Position numbers and translations under genes: made by a program | Notes under the pieces: generated by a model | What the model saw: the letters and a program-made list of their open reading frames with translations, nothing else | What the model was told of the DNA's origin: nothing | The model's database searches: none | Part shown: positions 1 through 13,371 of the stretch, in pieces | How the letters are laid out: each line of letters starts with the position of its first letter | Position numbering within the stretch: position 1 is the stretch's first letter | NCBI GenBank assembly: GCA_009760855.2 | Contig: WPIO01000045.1 | Location: forward strand, 3,179,501 to 3,243,500 | DNA from: Cristatella mucedo | Taxonomy: Eukaryota > Bryozoa > Phylactolaemata > Cristatellidae | Length of the DNA: 64,000 nt | Direction: 5' to 3'

Positions 1-1450
1 AGTTCGGTAATTGTGGGTAAACCGGAATGCAATGGCGGTAGGCTTGCTGGAATGCCATAGCGTGAGCTGAGGTGGAATGCATTGGCCAAGGCTGCGGAAG
101 TTCTGACTCAATTTGACTACCTCCGTACTAGCGAGCATGCTGTCTGATTTAGCTGCATACATGGCAGTCATAAAATGTACTTACTTATACGCCGGCAGCC
201 TCGATTTAAGCGTCCCATGAGTTTCAGCCCAGGGTCAGGTGCCCACTCTCCAATATCCGGGTCGTGAGATTGAGCGCTGCAGCGGGCGCTCCTTAATTGC
301 TCGCTACATTCGTGGGTGATAGTTGTAAGGCTCTTTTGCTGCTACATAAATAATGTTGTGTAATCAGTTAAAACCTTTGGCTATTTGTGCCTCCATTTTC
401 TGCAGTACTTCTAAAAAGCGAAGCCTCGTGGACGTTGCCAGCCCAAGTACGTTAGGCATTTCCGACGGTCGCGAACCTCGCTACCTCGGGTCACGACGAT
501 TGCTAAACGTCTAGCATGTTCTGTCTCTCTTTCAATTTATCCAACGCTTAGATCTAAATATAAAAGTTATAGTTTTAAATAATTTGAAATGATAAGCTGA
601 GAAGCCTGGCGATTTTTTGTCAGCAGTTTTTTTTCAATTAGAACACAAATTCATGTCTGAAAAACTCCTGGTTAGAAAGTGCTATCTAGTTATTAAAAGA
701 TTTCTAGCCTGCTCTCCAAGCGTACGGTTAGTAGCAGTGGCACCATATTTAAGATAATTACTGAGGAATAATATTCAGAGGTGCCATAGTCCATAGTAAG
801 ACTAAAGCAAATGGGATTATTTTAACTGGGCATCGCGAAATTTCTCTTGTAACATCTTACGACTTGGAGTTGACACTGCTCCGGATCGCTCGTAAGAGAG
901 ACACGCTACGTGAGGAATTGGCCACTAGAGTATGATTACAAGCAAGCACTGCTGTCTCAATCGTGAGGCCTCCTCTCCTTCTAGTCGTACGCACTCTTGG
1001 TCTTAGACCGTGTTGTCTCCACATGCCAGAATTCCGTGACTGCCTCCCTTTCTATGTGCGAGAACCCTCAACGAGAGTTTCGTTGCATTTTCAGTTTCGA
1101 TGCATCTCTTTGAGCACAGACAGATTTGACTATGGACAAATTACAGAGCTTGAGGAAATGCTTGCTATTTTTCTCCTAAAATGTAATCGAGAGTATGTGC
1201 TGTATATTCTTTTCGTACTACTGTGCATGATTAATGGTTACAGTAAATGCTGTCGGACGTTGAATAGCCTTTAGATAGTTGTGCCAGCGCTTTATTTAAG
1301 CGAAAGTAGTTAGCGTCACGTATAAGGTCCTTTCTGCTGAATCTAAATGTAGATCCTAGAATACGGCATCGAATGGTTGAATTATTTCACTTTTATAAGG
1401 AGCCTCGGACCCTAAAGAATCATTTCTCTTAGAGAGAATCCAAGTTAGAC
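1..1450 (+). repeat. Segmental duplication block 1, copy 1
   Basis: Aligns in order with 33455-35900. Shared landmarks: ctggaatgccatagcg (50 vs 33490), gctgtcataaaatgtacttaa-like (165 vs 33607), gttaggcatttccgacgg-like (452 vs 34738), and ctagtcgtacgcactcttgg (981 vs 35334). Divergence is clear, perhaps a quarter of positions, so the duplication is old. The first 345 bp end in a SINE-B-like tail. No conserved ORF was seen. Confidence 0.7.
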
Positions 1451-1496
1451 TTAATGGTAAGTGTCACACGTTTGCATATTGAGAGCGAATGAAAGC

Positions 1497-1744
1497 ATTA
1501 TCAACGTGGATAGATGATGACGGACGGGCGCCCGAGATTAGAAGGAACCCCCGACTGTTATGCTAAATACGTCCATAGTAACGACTCGTTTTATGTGGAA
1601 CTAGATTATTCCTTGCCGTCATTATCAACGTGGATAGATGATGACGGACGGGCGCCCGAGATTAGAAGGAACCCCCAACTGTTATGCTAAATACGTCCAT
1701 AGTAACGACTCGTTTTATGTGGAACTAGATTATTCCTTGCCGTC
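1497..1744. repeat. 124-bp tandem duplication, two units
   Basis: Units 1497-1620 and 1621-1744 are head to tail and differ at one position seen (cccccgactg vs cccccaactg). The near identity means a recent event. Confidence 0.95.
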
Positions 1745-1849
1745 ACATGAAATATTAATAAGAAAATACGGAACATTTAGGATCACCTTAGAAGTCACAT
1801 GAAGTAAAATGTGTCTAAGTTTAACACTGGAACGTAAAACACTAAGGCA

Positions 1850-4165
1850 TGTTGATAGCTACAACACGACACTAGCTGACACGCTCGGCGAGTTTGCACC
1901 TCTGACTAAGCGCACTGTGCGCCCTTGCCCAGACGGCCTATGGTTTACCACAGACATTAAACTAGCCATGTATACTTAGCTCAAGCTTGAAAAAGCATAC
2001 GAAAGGTCAGGACTGACTGTCCATCGACAGGCATATGAAGACTACTGTAGGTCGTACCAATCGATCCTAGCAAAGACCATGTCTAGCTTTTATAAAAAAC
2101 ATTGTGAATCACAGATGCACAATCCAAAAATGCTGATGTCGACGATCAACCATCTCCTCAACCGCTCTCAGATTAGCTCCTTACCTGATCATCCTTGTGA
2201 TGATCTAGCCGATCGCTTCTCACGATTCTTTGTCCAGAAGATAGACAAGATCAGGGAATCCATCCCTGCGATGACAACATCCAGCCCCCTAGAAAGCTGT
2301 TCCCCGATTCCTGGCTGCACCTCGATGTCTTCATCTAAGCAGGTCACCAGTGATCTCGTATTGAAGTTCATATCCCAATCAAACAAGACTACAAGTCCCC
2401 TGGACCCTATTCCCACTGTCCTGCTCCTACGTTGCATTGATCTCCTGCTGCCATGCATAACTAACATCTGTAATATGTCATTAGCCTCACGTCATGTCCC
2501 AGCACCTTTCAAAAAAGCTGTAGTCACACCACGACTCAAGAAAGCTACACTAGACCAAGAGAACTAACTTGAGCAACTACCACCAAGTCTCCCATCTACC
2601 ATTCCTATCAAAGACACTGGAACGGGTCTTGGTGAACCAGCTGAATTCATAATTTGAAACTTAAAACCTTGCTAGTAAGTTCCAGTCTGGCTTTAGAGCT
2701 TATCACTCTACAGAGTCAGCATTGTTTAGGGTGTACAACAACCTATTTAGCAATGCAGACACGGGTAGAGTATCTCTGCTTGCTTGTTTGATCTTTCGGC
2801 AGCTTTTGATACTATCGATCACAAAGTTCTTATAGAGTGCCTCTCATCTCGCCTGGGCATCACTGATACTGCTCTGCAATGGTTCATGTCTTATCTCAGT
2901 GGGAGACTCCGTCGAATTGACGAGAATGAACACAGATTATCCGAGGTACATCTGAAATATGCCCTACATCACGGCTCCGTGCTAGGTCCGGTTCTTTTCA
3001 CGATTTATACTCTCCCTCTTACTGATGTGATTGCCAAGCACAATCTCAGCTTTCACTTCTATGCGGATGACACTCAGTTGTACCTTCGCTTTGATCCCTC
3101 CCAGCCTTCGAGCACCACCAATTCTCTCAACTCACTTGCTGCATGTATTGATGACATCCACACATGGATGGCAGTACATTTTCTAAAACTAAAAGATGAT
3201 AAAACTAACTTACTAGTTATGGGCAAACCCAGTGTGATTCAGAAATTTGGAAAGGCTGACGCTCAAAATTGGCGCTGCCAGCATATCTCCAGTTGAATCA
3301 GCTCGAAATCCAGGTGTCATATTCCATAGTGACCTCTCGGTAGACGACCATATCAGCTCACAGTCAAGTCTGCCTACTTTTAGCTACATAACATTGCTAA
3401 AATTTGGGCTTGTTTAGATAAGGATACCATGTCTAAGTTGGTCCGTGCATTTGTGACATCCCGTCTTCACATCTGTAACTCACGGCTTGCTGCCCTACCG
3501 GCATGAGTAATCAGGCGCTTACAGCTGGTGCGAAACTCTGCAGCTCTGCTTTTCTGTCGTGAGCGTAGCAGTTGCCACATCGCACCGCTTCTCGCCGACC
3601 TGCAATGACTGCCAGTCAAGCAACGGACCGACTTTAAGATTTTGTCGCTGAATTTTAGGTCACTTCATTATTTGGCTCCACCTTATCTCTTAGATCTACT
3701 TCCCTACCAGGCAATCATCATACCACCAGCCTTTCGGAATCCAACAGTGTACCAATACCTCGTACAAACCTTAAATCCTTTCAAGACCATGCATTTAGTT
3801 CTTATGTTCCAAAGCATGGAGCTTACTCCCGACTTCCGTCAGAACACCCCATGACTTGACCACATTTAAAAAGAACTTAAAAACTCGCCTATACAGTATT
3901 ATACCCAGACAGTATTTAGTGGGTCCCTGTGATTCACCCTTCATGTGCTAATGCGTGCTGACACTGTGCATGCTGCCACTAACCACACTTGCATGCTGAC
4001 CCTGTGCATGACACCCTTAACCATGTTATTCATTATGTTTATCAAACGTGATATTACTCACCATTCAATGGTGCTTCCTTTGCAGCAAATGTAGAGTGTC
4101 CATAAATAGATTGGTTCTCTTAAGGCGCATTATCAAGTGCATTATTATTATTATTACTATTATTA
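1850..4165 (+). mobile_element. LINE-B (CR1/L2-like non-LTR retrotransposon), decayed
   Basis: Starts in the endonuclease-RT linker (LADTLGEFAPLT). RT motifs include FDLSAAFDTIDH, GSVLGPVLFTIY and FYADDTQLYLRF. The C-terminal part is in several frames. The 3' UTR ends in a gagattgagttctct-like stem and an ATT run. Stops and frameshifts make it a pseudogene, and the usual SGVPQGS motif is mutated. Confidence 0.9.
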
Positions 4166-4198
4166 TTAATATTGTTATTTTTATTATGTAACTTAAGC

Positions 4199-4385
4199 CG
4201 AGCCGTGATGGCACACTTGGTAAGGCGGTTGCACGACCTTGGTCCCGAAGTCGTGGGTTTGATTCCAGCGGTGAGCGATTCTTTGTCGCCACTGCAAGCA
4301 GTGGCGATAGTGCAGTGGCGATAGCCGTGAAGGCTCTTCTGTCGCTATACAAAAAGAGGCTGTTTAGTCAGCTAGGATTCCCTAA
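4199..4385 (+). mobile_element. SINE-B (tRNA-derived)
   Basis: tRNA-like head (gtggcacacttggtaaggcg, then B-box-like gtgggtttgattcc) followed by a body with gcaagcagtggcgatag and the tail ggctcttctgtcgctatac. The same element recurs at 9421, 57025, 60341 and 61515. Confidence 0.8.
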
Positions 4386-4959
4386 ATGATTTTGTGTATC
4401 GAGATTAACCCACTAAACTCTTGCTAAGCAACGGGAACTTCCAGCGTTAGATATCTTCGTATACTTGGGTAGATAGATGCACGATATGGTTCGATTCGCT
4501 CACACCACAGCGGCACAGCCTTTCAAACGATGTCAGTGGGTGCCACGACCCCATGACTCCTGGAACTACCAGAGTAGTTTTTTAAGCATGAAGGCTCCTC
4601 ACATCTTCTTATTGGCATTTGCAAAACCTCTAAAGGAACCGGTAAGGCTTTATTTTTGTGGGGTCCCACGGTGTTCCGACAGGTTCCTAAACGTCGTGCC
4701 AAAATCGGTACTGACAGAAAAAGTAAATATCTTAGCGAATGTGGTCTTTTGATTCAGCTGTCTCATTTTTATATCTGAGTAAAACAAGCCGCTGGGGCCT
4801 AAATAGTATTCGCTTACAGGTTCAACAATGGGTTGCCTGCTGCACACGACTCAGACCCTTGACCTGCGATTGTGCATTTCGCTCGCCTAAGTGATGGAAT
4901 ATGACTGACGAAGGGGCGAGCAGATAGCGACAGAAACATCAGAGTTAAAGGCTTAAAGA

Positions 4960-5860
4960 AGAGCCAGAGCTACTGCAGTCATCGGCGAACAGCTGCTTAT
5001 CTCTCCTGCCATCACTTAGTGTGCTGTGTTATCAGAAGCCCCGAGGCTTGTTCTTCTTAAGTAGCACTTTCCGGGCGCCTGTTGACCACCGATTAAAAGA
5101 GGCCACGCTCGTGTCAGCCGCGAGTGAAATGGCATGGCTGGCGAGCTCTTTCAACCAATAGCCCAACCAATATGATTTCGCTGGCATAACCACACCCTCC
5201 CCGGCATAAGCACTTGGTGCCCTTTTTTGGTGCACTCAGTGCCATAAAGTACGCTGGCCGGAGCTGGATTTCTGCAAAGCCACGTTTACACGCGTTTTGT
5301 CACTAAAACTAGAATTTGGAGCTGTTCGCCTACCAGCTCTGACTTTCGACGACAAGGCCATGCTGCTGCTGCGTGCTACCTATTGAGGCGCTGCACTAGG
5401 GCTGCATCGGCTGACTAAGCCCAATTGTATTGCGTCGAGTCAGCTTGGTCGTGTGACCTCGCAAGTCCTGCACCGACCAACTTTCTGTTTGTCCATTTGC
5501 CTGCGGGGACGCTATTAATTCTCTCTCTCTCACTCCCTCTCTTTCTCTCACTCTCTCTCCCACTCCCTCTCGCTCTTCTTTTTTCCTCTCAGAGCTGCGT
5601 CCACGACGGCTGCTGCATTCGTTAACACGTTCGCCCGCTTGCGTTTGCCTTCGAGCAATACAGCCGTCGCCATCACTACCGCCTGTGGGGGCATCGTTCA
5701 TCTTGATCGCGCCGCCTTCGAACCAGATCCCTCACATGACTACGATACTTTCTATGTAGGCGATCGAATCTTGTGCGATTCGGGTAGCATTCCGTTCGTT
5801 GCCGAAGCATTCCTGAATCTAGGGCCACTGCGAAGTTGTAATGCGACGGCTGTGAGTATG
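4960..5860 (+). repeat. Segmental duplication block 2, copy 1
   Basis: Aligns with 39920-40440: agcagctgcttatctc, gcgttttgtcactaaaact, ctcgcctaccagctctgac and ctatgtaggcgatcga recur in order. Copy 1 carries about 400 extra bases (about 5347-5735), including an imperfect CT tract at 5519-5580, that copy 2 lacks. Confidence 0.65.
5519..5580. repeat. Imperfect (CT)n microsatellite
   Basis: About 60 bp of CTCTCT broken by CC and TT. Confidence 0.85.
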
Positions 5861-5989
5861 TCCGAGGGTTGCATGCACAGGCTTACTCGAAGTGACCGAG
5901 GGAGGGAGAGCTTGCGCCAACTATTGAATCAATCCGGAAGTCAATCGTGGTTAATGACATTAGTCCTCAGCCCACCTTAGATCGTCCGC

Positions 5990-8199
5990 CTACAGGATCT
6001 CGCAGGCTTTCTCTTTCTTGCTGACACACTGTATGCACCCATGGTTTATCGATCGCCAGTACTTACTTAAGTTTTCAACTAATTTGGCATGGACGTTTAG
6101 GGAAAATTGAGCGGCTTAGGCAGAAATTTTAGACTAAATAAGCTGACAGGGCAAGTCTGCTGTTTATGGCATCACTTTTCAGAAACCACAAGTTTCTCAA
6201 CTCTTGCTAAATGTTGCATGTCAAACTAGCACTAAATTCCAGTAAGAATGAAATCTGCATAGGGTCAGATTGCAAAAAAGACAAATAAATATACCAAAAA
6301 GACATAAAAGTCTCTTGTCACTCGAAGCTGTTTGGCCTAGCAGACTTGCTGCCTCTGCCCTTCTAAGTAACCCTCCTACTGCCCTTGACACAAAGATGAA
6401 ATGTCTCCAGCTTTCCAACAACCTTCTGCAACCCGGCGGCCATACTTACAATAGATCTATTTATAGGGCATTCCATGTGCAACAAACCTCTAATAATTTA
6501 GCGAAACAATTCTTGATGAGACCCTTGACCTGACTGCATTGAGTGGGCAACATAAATCTTTCCCATCACGCAGCCAGCTAGGCTTTGTGGAGCAATAATC
6601 TACTAGGAAGGAGATTCAATTTATTTGGTCTAGATCTGGCGGATGCCGACTAGCTTCTCGCGTAAAACAGGCGCTACCCCTGAAAGTATTTTCCGCTTTC
6701 ATATCTTGATATCAATCATAACTGTTGGTGAATTAGCCCTACTCGGTTGTTCCCCCATCAATTGCGTACACGGAACTAGGGAAATGAATTTTATTTCCTT
6801 AAAACTTCACCCTCACCCCAGCTGTGCCAGCGTATTGCCACGCGACTGTTTCAGGGCTAGCTCCGGAAAAATAATTGCTGTCTTCGTCTCTTTATGACAA
6901 AGTCGGATGCGCACGGTACAGTAACCTGGGAACTTAACAAAGCTGATAGGAGAACCTTAGCAACGTGACAGCAGAGACGCCGCTCCCTTGGCATTTCAGA
7001 AGCAAGCCACGTTACCCGCCGGCATCGCTTGCACCATTGCTTAACGTGTGCAGAATCCGACTAGATTCGAGGGGCTGGACGATGGGGTAACTGCAGTCTT
7101 CGCTAATAGTGTCAAAGGGAAATAGCACCAGCTCGTGCCCTTCGAATGACGCAACCGCTGCGGCCGCGAACCTCTGCTGGCACGAGCGACCTGAAGCGGT
7201 CGGCCAATTTGGCCATTGTCTCACGTTCCTACCGATCTCGTCGTCTAGGAACACAATAATCGCTTGAGCTTCGAGTGAGGGCATGACAGGGACGAGCTCA
7301 CTAAAAGCTACACTTCGAATCCCGCCCCTTGATCTCCTGCCGAATTGCTGAGCGCTCATGCTCTCATCCTACTTTCTGACATAAGTCAAGGAGCAGGCAT
7401 GACTCACTCAGCTGGGTGAACCCCAGCTGGCCGCTTCGAATGTCAACTACCCCTGGCTAGTAAACCTAATTAGGGTGCAAACTGGAACTGCTTGCAGTCA
7501 TTATCTCAATGTAGTCTGCGATTTTTGGTTTTTCAATCAATCCAGCATCAACTTGCCAAAGGTACCAGTAATCAATTGCCGCAGGGATGTTTGAAATCTT
7601 CCTTTATTTGAGACTTTTCAGTTCTCATGTTCTACTTTACGCTCCCGAAATCAATGCTTTCTCTTCCCCTTTGTACTTTATTATTATAAATTTCATATGA
7701 ATTACTCATCTGACCCCTCATGTGACGAATAAAGTACGTAAATTGACTGATTTATTACATCTGAAGGCCTGTTCTGACAATCCGATCCCTAAAAATGTCA
7801 CAAAACGCAATTATATATTTCCCCCACTATTGTATGCTGTTTACTCATGCTTTCGTCAAATTAAAAAAACATCAGACCACATGCTGAACTCTTGCAAAAT
7901 GCATTTTGGATGCTATTACTTGGTATCCGAAATCATCTTCAAATCGCTAAACCAAGAGGCCCTTGAAATGTAGGCTATGTGCCCGAAAATATCTTGTTTG
8001 CCCCTGCTGGAACGTTACAGCGCCACGCCAGCCGAGGTTCTCGGTGAGTTTTCTCCCCCTAAAGTAAAAAATCATTTGCCCTCTTTGAGGCGGTGTCCGG
8101 TTTTGTACAGGCATTAAACAAACCTGCCTCAATGTGTGCAAGCTTGAGAACGCAGTCGAAATTCCGGGACTATCCATCGACTTGCCTCTATGAGGTCTA
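5990..8199. other. Intergenic stretch with no recognised feature
   Basis: Short ORFs only (for example 6270-6533 and 7359-7012); none shows a family motif. The 7359-7012 minus ORF (115 aa) contains FLDDEIGRN but nothing I recognise. Confidence 0.5.
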
Positions 8200-8525
8200 A
8201 TGGAGACCATACCAATCTATCCTAGGCAACAAATATTCCAGCCTTCATAGAAACATAGTTGAACCACAGATGCGAAATCCTAAAATGTGGATGTAGATCG
8301 TCAACCGTCTCCTTAACGTCTCCCAGGTTAGCGCTTTACCTAGTGATCCCACAGGTTATTTAGGAAATCGTTCGCTTTTTAACTTGTTTATCGTCAGAAT
8401 AGATATGTCTGAGATTCTATAGCTAAGATAAGTTCTAGACTTAACTTTTCACCTTCGGTTCCACACGTTTGCATATGGCGACTATCAAGCCCACTGCTAA
8501 CGAGACCATCTTGAAGTTAGTCTCT
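8200..8525 (+). mobile_element. LINE-B internal fragment
   Basis: Matches LINE-B around 2040-2370 (accaatctatcctaggc, aaccacagatgcgaaatcc, cgtcaaccgtctccttaac). Decayed. Confidence 0.75.
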
Positions 8526-8839
8526 CAGCGGAAAAAACTGAACAGCCATTTATACTTTTTCCGCTATTTATCTTCTGAAAGAAATATTTCAGCTGATGCC
8601 CTTTCATAAGTAGCACAGAATAGCTGGCTGTATCTATCAGCCCAGCCGTCGGAGATCCAATTTTTGGCTTTGCCCAAACCTCCAGCGATGGCCGGTGGCC
8701 GTCGGGACAAGTCTTGTCCTCAGAGTGATGCTGCGTCGCCTGCCGGCATCTATGCAGGCCCCGTCGCAGGGTAGGACATAGTCGGCTGGCAGGTTCCGCC
8801 AGCACTTCTATTGCGCCTACAGTCGAGCGCCGGCTGTGT

Positions 8840-11800
8840 CGCTTAGGGAACACTGCCCGCGAATGCTGGACATTGTGATCCTGCAGTCCACGTCTGCTGT
8901 GGATTTCGTCACCTAGCTTCGGGAAAGCTTTCACGAAGGCTTCCGCCGCTTGGCTTACGGCATGAGACCCATTGGTAGGCATGCCAGCCTATCGGCGCAC
9001 AGCACTGAGGACGTCCCCTCACTTATGGTTTAACCAAGAAACTGCTTCGGCGGCTTTCCGTAGGGGATGGCAGCGGACGACCTCCTAAGGTTGTTCATAT
9101 CAGACCTTTTTCCAGAGATAGATGATGAGGAGGTAAGCCAGCAGCTGCAGGCCTTTGGCAAAGTCATCGATTCGGGAACGTCAGGGACCCTGTGCTATGC
9201 GCTGGGAACGGATAGGGTGGTCTCGCTCCACCTGATGAAAACATTCGCTTGCAATCTGGTAGACGGCGACCGCTGGCTCCTCCGCCATAAGGCGCGGTTG
9301 CCAAGCTGCTTTGAGTGTGATGGCATACGGATGTGCGTGCGGCTGCCATATCGCTCACCCCACAGTCACGTGCTTCCAAGCGACGTGCCAAGCAGTCTGA
9401 TTCGTGCCCGGAGCTCATAATAAAAATACTTAGCTGATTTAACAGCCTCTTTTTGTATAGCGACAGAAGAGCCTTGACAACTATTGTCACCGCTTGCAGT
9501 GGCGATACAGGATCGCCCACCACAGGATTCGAACCCACGACTTCGGGGCCGAGGTCGTGAAAAGCAGCCACCTTACCCAGTGAGCCATTACGGCTCACCA
9601 TGTGGTGGAACCGGTGTGGGCTAGAAGGCCACTATAGCCGCATCTACCGCCAGACTTTCGAGTCGGCCGGCCGCTCGGGTGACGGTCGCATCACCAAAAG
9701 CAAATGGTGCCGGCATCAAGGGCCCCTGCCGGCCGAGCAGGGTGCAACAGGGGCCGGGCAGAACGATGTTCTGTCGGTTGGCAACCTGCATCCTTTCCGC
9801 TGTTTTAGCCAGGCCGGGTTCAGCTCGGCAGAGCCCTGATGCCCCACCCACAACCATCTCGCGTGTGGCCGCCTCTCCGGATTCGGCTCAGTCTGGCTCT
9901 CTACCTGAGCTGAGCCAAGTGCAGGGTGGCGCTGAAGCGTCTCAGCTCTCGTCATACCGACTGCCGCTTACCAGTGCCCGGACGATTTTCAATAGGGCCT
10001 CGTCACGAGCAGAGTCTCCATGCGCAGAGTCGTGCGTAGTACTCCGCGGTGACGGTGACCAGCCGTCAATGGACTCGATAATGGTTGACTCGTCATCGGC
10101 CTGTTCCTCGCGGGCGAACGTTTCCATTCCTTCGGTCGCTCTTCCGACCTTATTGTCCGGTTTGACCTCGCAGCTATCACTCCCTTCATGGTTGCTGACA
10201 TCTGGGACAAGGCAGCCAGTGTCCTCTGCCACGGCATCTCCAGCTAGAGACGACGCCGACTTAGATTCTGTAGACTCGACGGTCCCAAAAGGATAACGCC
10301 ACTTTCAAGGAGGTGACGCCGGCTTGCGATCGACAAGGCTCACCGCCTGAACCGAGGGGGACCAGAGCCAGACACAAAAAACAATGTCTGCCCTGAACTG
10401 GAGTGACCAGGTCACTCTTACCTTTTCCGCTACGGCTGTGTCGCATGATGTATTGCTTTGGGTCTTCTGTGGAGCTTTGCTGACCTAATACTCGTCGGTA
10501 GCAGTGCACGCCCGCCAGAGGCACGGCCGGGTAACCGTCTTTGAATGTTACACGTGCTCGACGAACATCAAGTGTCGTCCTCATGCTATTCGCCACTTCT
10601 TAGACGCCCACACAAGCGCAAGTGAGCTTTCTCAGGCTGAACAGCCACTAGTCCGTGTGTCAGCTCCGTCTCAGGCACCGTAACCAGCTGCATCCTCGCC
10701 ACCTCCGAGCGTTTCGCCGGAAGAGTTCAACCTAGGGATCGCGCCGGCCCCTGCTCCTTTCCTCAGCGCCCAGCCAGCGCACACGGCCAGACCACACCAG
10801 CCGACGAAGTCATGAAACCGTCAAGGCACATCAGCCCCGCGGCTAGAGTGCCCCGCCCGGGCCTCGACGGACAAGATATGAGGCTCGCTTATCGAGGGCT
10901 GGCGGCCTCAGTTTGCTGCCTGTGCTTCTGAGGGCAACTAGACAGACCTTTGCTGCCTCTTCAACGACTGTCCTCTAATCTGTCCTCATACTCGAGCTCA
11001 TCACGGCCCGTTCGGAGCGCAAAGACTCAGACGCTCGCTACGCTGTTCGCCGACGGACGGACAAGCGGTCTGCAATGCCACCGATCCTCGGGCTGCTCAG
11101 TTCCGAGACCTGACCCGCCTGACCCACCACCTGACTCAGCCGCCTCGTGGCAATAGCTATGTAACTGGGCTCCAGGGGTCAAAGGCTAATTCCCGCCAAA
11201 CCCCGCCATCCTCCGGCCACGCTGCCGCTCGCCATGCCGCCGAGCTAGGGTAAGACGAGCGGCCGTCAGGTTAAACATCTTTATAACGCATGGCTAACAA
11301 CAACGGGGGAACTAAACAAGTCTACAGGGAGGGTCCTATACACAGTACACTACGGGGGCGCAAGACGACGCAGCAAGCGCGAACAAACGTTTTAGTTGGG
11401 GTCAGTCGGCTTCTGCAGTCCTGTCGTTGTATCGACTCCGAATCCAACAGTACGAGCGTACGCCGTCCAAAACCCGGCTGGCTGAGTAACTGCTGGCTAG
11501 TCCGAGTCGAAAACTACCACAGTCGTAAGCTTCCACTGAAAGACGCCAACACACGGGGGGGGGTCACGAACACGCTACACGGGGAACGCGGTATAAACAA
11601 GTCGACAACGAGCGAGCTATCCAGCTCCGCTCGGGCCTTGGGTACTCGTTCCCTTGCGTGCGTGGCAGCATCGCCGGAGCACGCCGGCACGAATCCAGGT
11701 GAGACCGGGAGCCTCCAACACCACGACTCACTTGGCCAACTTCCCGTACTCAAGAGCCCCGGTGACTTCACGTCACCGCATACATCCGGCCGTGCCGTAG

Positions 11801-12985
11801 GTCCGACCCCGGCCTAGCCGGTGATCCTAACCCTCACTATAGCCGTCCGGTCCCAGCCAACCGAACCCAGCCTAGGTACAGCTATACCGCTCAAACCGTG
11901 TTCGCGCCGTAGGCAGTATTCTGCAACGGCTTCAATAGCCTACCGGGGTGACCTGGATACTTGCCGTACGTTCTGGGCAGGAGAGGCGGCAGGCCGTAAC
12001 GTCGTCGATAGTGAGGTTGGTTTCCCTGTGGACCGCGTGTTCCAGAGGGCGGATGAAGGTGACTGCCAGCTCCTTGGCGGCCGTTCTCTGAAGACGAATT
12101 AGCCGCACGCCCAAGTCAGGCAAACAACACGTCACCAGGGGCCGATGACCTCGAGTGCAGGCACCTCCGAGCGCTCGACCCAGAATGCAGCTTGATCGCC
12201 GCCGTACTCAATGCCTGCCTGTACTTTAGCGTCGTTCCCCCATCGTGGAAGGCGGGCCCAACAATCCTGCTATACAAGCGCTGTTCCTTAGTAGCGCTCC
12301 GCTTAACGACGCGTCCGCTGCAACCACGATGGCTCCATATTCGTGGGACGACACACGGAAGTGCCTGTGAAAGCTGCACTGCACAGTGAGGCTCTAGAGT
12401 GATGAGCTTGAAATCATCCGCCGCTACGACGCCCAGCCTGAAGCTATCTTTAAGCCGACAGAGACGGTTACTCGCATGCGTCGTCTCCAGAGGTGCGTCT
12501 GCCGCTGGAGAGGAGTGGGCTGCCCAGCTAGACTAGGGCAAAGTGTCCGGGTGCCCCCCCCCCGCATCGATAATTTCGGCACGCACTTTGCCACTTCGTC
12601 CAGAACGGCCTTCTCGGGGCAAAGTTCGGGACCTGGCACTTCATTAATCGAGCCCGCCTTAACTTGCTCCCAGTGCGTGGCAATCGTGGGTCACCGCTTC
12701 AACTCTTCGGAGTCAGCCGCATTTCGTCGCATGCCTGTGAAAAGGAGATGCTGCTGTACGGGTTTTTCAACTGTCGCCCGATGGCGCCTGCCGTCAGAGC
12801 CAGGCATGACATAATCCTGAACCGTCTGCTCAACGCCCTTCCGGATCATCCCGGGCGACAGTGGACGGCACTAGATAGACGCGCTTCGATGAGTGACAGC
12901 TCACTGCGCCCTGACCTCGTCATCGACTGTTCTTTTTGGGGGTGGAGGGCACCAGCAGTCTGCACAATGTGCCTCCGAAATGTAA
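8840..12985 (+). mobile_element. LINE-C: decayed NeSL/R2-type non-LTR retrotransposon
   Basis: Reconstructed from pieces. A gag-like part (VDFVT, LRESFHEGFRRLAYGM, then DDLLRLFISDLFP at 9067) continues into a CCHC knuckle region (CFEC at about 9310; CGLEGHYSRI at about 9613). A C2H2 finger-like CYTC...H...H lies at about 10545. The RT entry ACLYFSVVPPSWKAGPTILL is at about 12210, and a C-terminal RHDIILNRLLNALP and SSLRPDLVID at 12810-12930. That order suggests the NeSL/R2/Utopia group with a restriction-like endonuclease. Many frameshifts and stops; a SINE-B splits the gag part. Confidence 0.55.
9421..9605 (-). mobile_element. SINE-B inserted in LINE-C
   Basis: Reverse complement of the 4199 element (tail cagcctctttttgtatagcgac first, B-box gattcgaacccacgac, head gagccattacggc). 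It interrupts the LINE-C gag-like frame between the two knuckle motifs. Clear target-site duplications were not found. Confidence 0.8.
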
Positions 12986-13175
12986 TATAATGTAATGTAT
13001 CTCCGTCTGCAACTCCACAAAGTCATAAAGGCCATGTGGGTGTTACGCAGCAGATTTGTGTATAGCGCACTCACAGCTTAAGCAGCTTTTGGTATGCATT
13101 CGGTAGCCAACAGACTTCGTCTCGCGCAACAAAGAGAAAGTGGGAAGCATAGAAATGACTCAAGACTGATGCTAG
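12980..13175 (-). mobile_element. LINE-A 3' end fragment
   Basis: Begins with the ATTAC-type tail in reverse (taatgtaatgtatctccgtc), then the 3' region seen at 56170-56330 of the long copy (ccacaaagtcataaaggcc). Confidence 0.85.
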
Positions 13176-13184
13176 CCTGCAACA

Positions 13185-13295
13185 CGTGTATTCAATAGCA
13201 TTTCTCTTTGCAGCACATGTAAAGCGCCTAGAGAGAGATTAAGTTCTCTGAGGGCGCTTTATCAAGTGAATTATTATTATTAATATTATTATTTT
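13185..13295 (+). mobile_element. LINE-B 3' tail
   Basis: Carries gcgcctagagagagattaag, ttctctgagggcgctttatc and an ATT run: the last 100 bp of LINE-B. Confidence 0.85.
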
Positions 13296-13371
13296 CCGGT
13301 CCGGGCTTTAGAATGCCCGGCGGTGTAATCTGCAGACAAGCGGCGACGCTACATAAAGGTAAGTTAATAAC

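Noticed and set aside
4199-4280. True tRNA gene
   Set aside because: tRNA-like boxes are present, but the unit continues into a repeated SINE body found at four other places.
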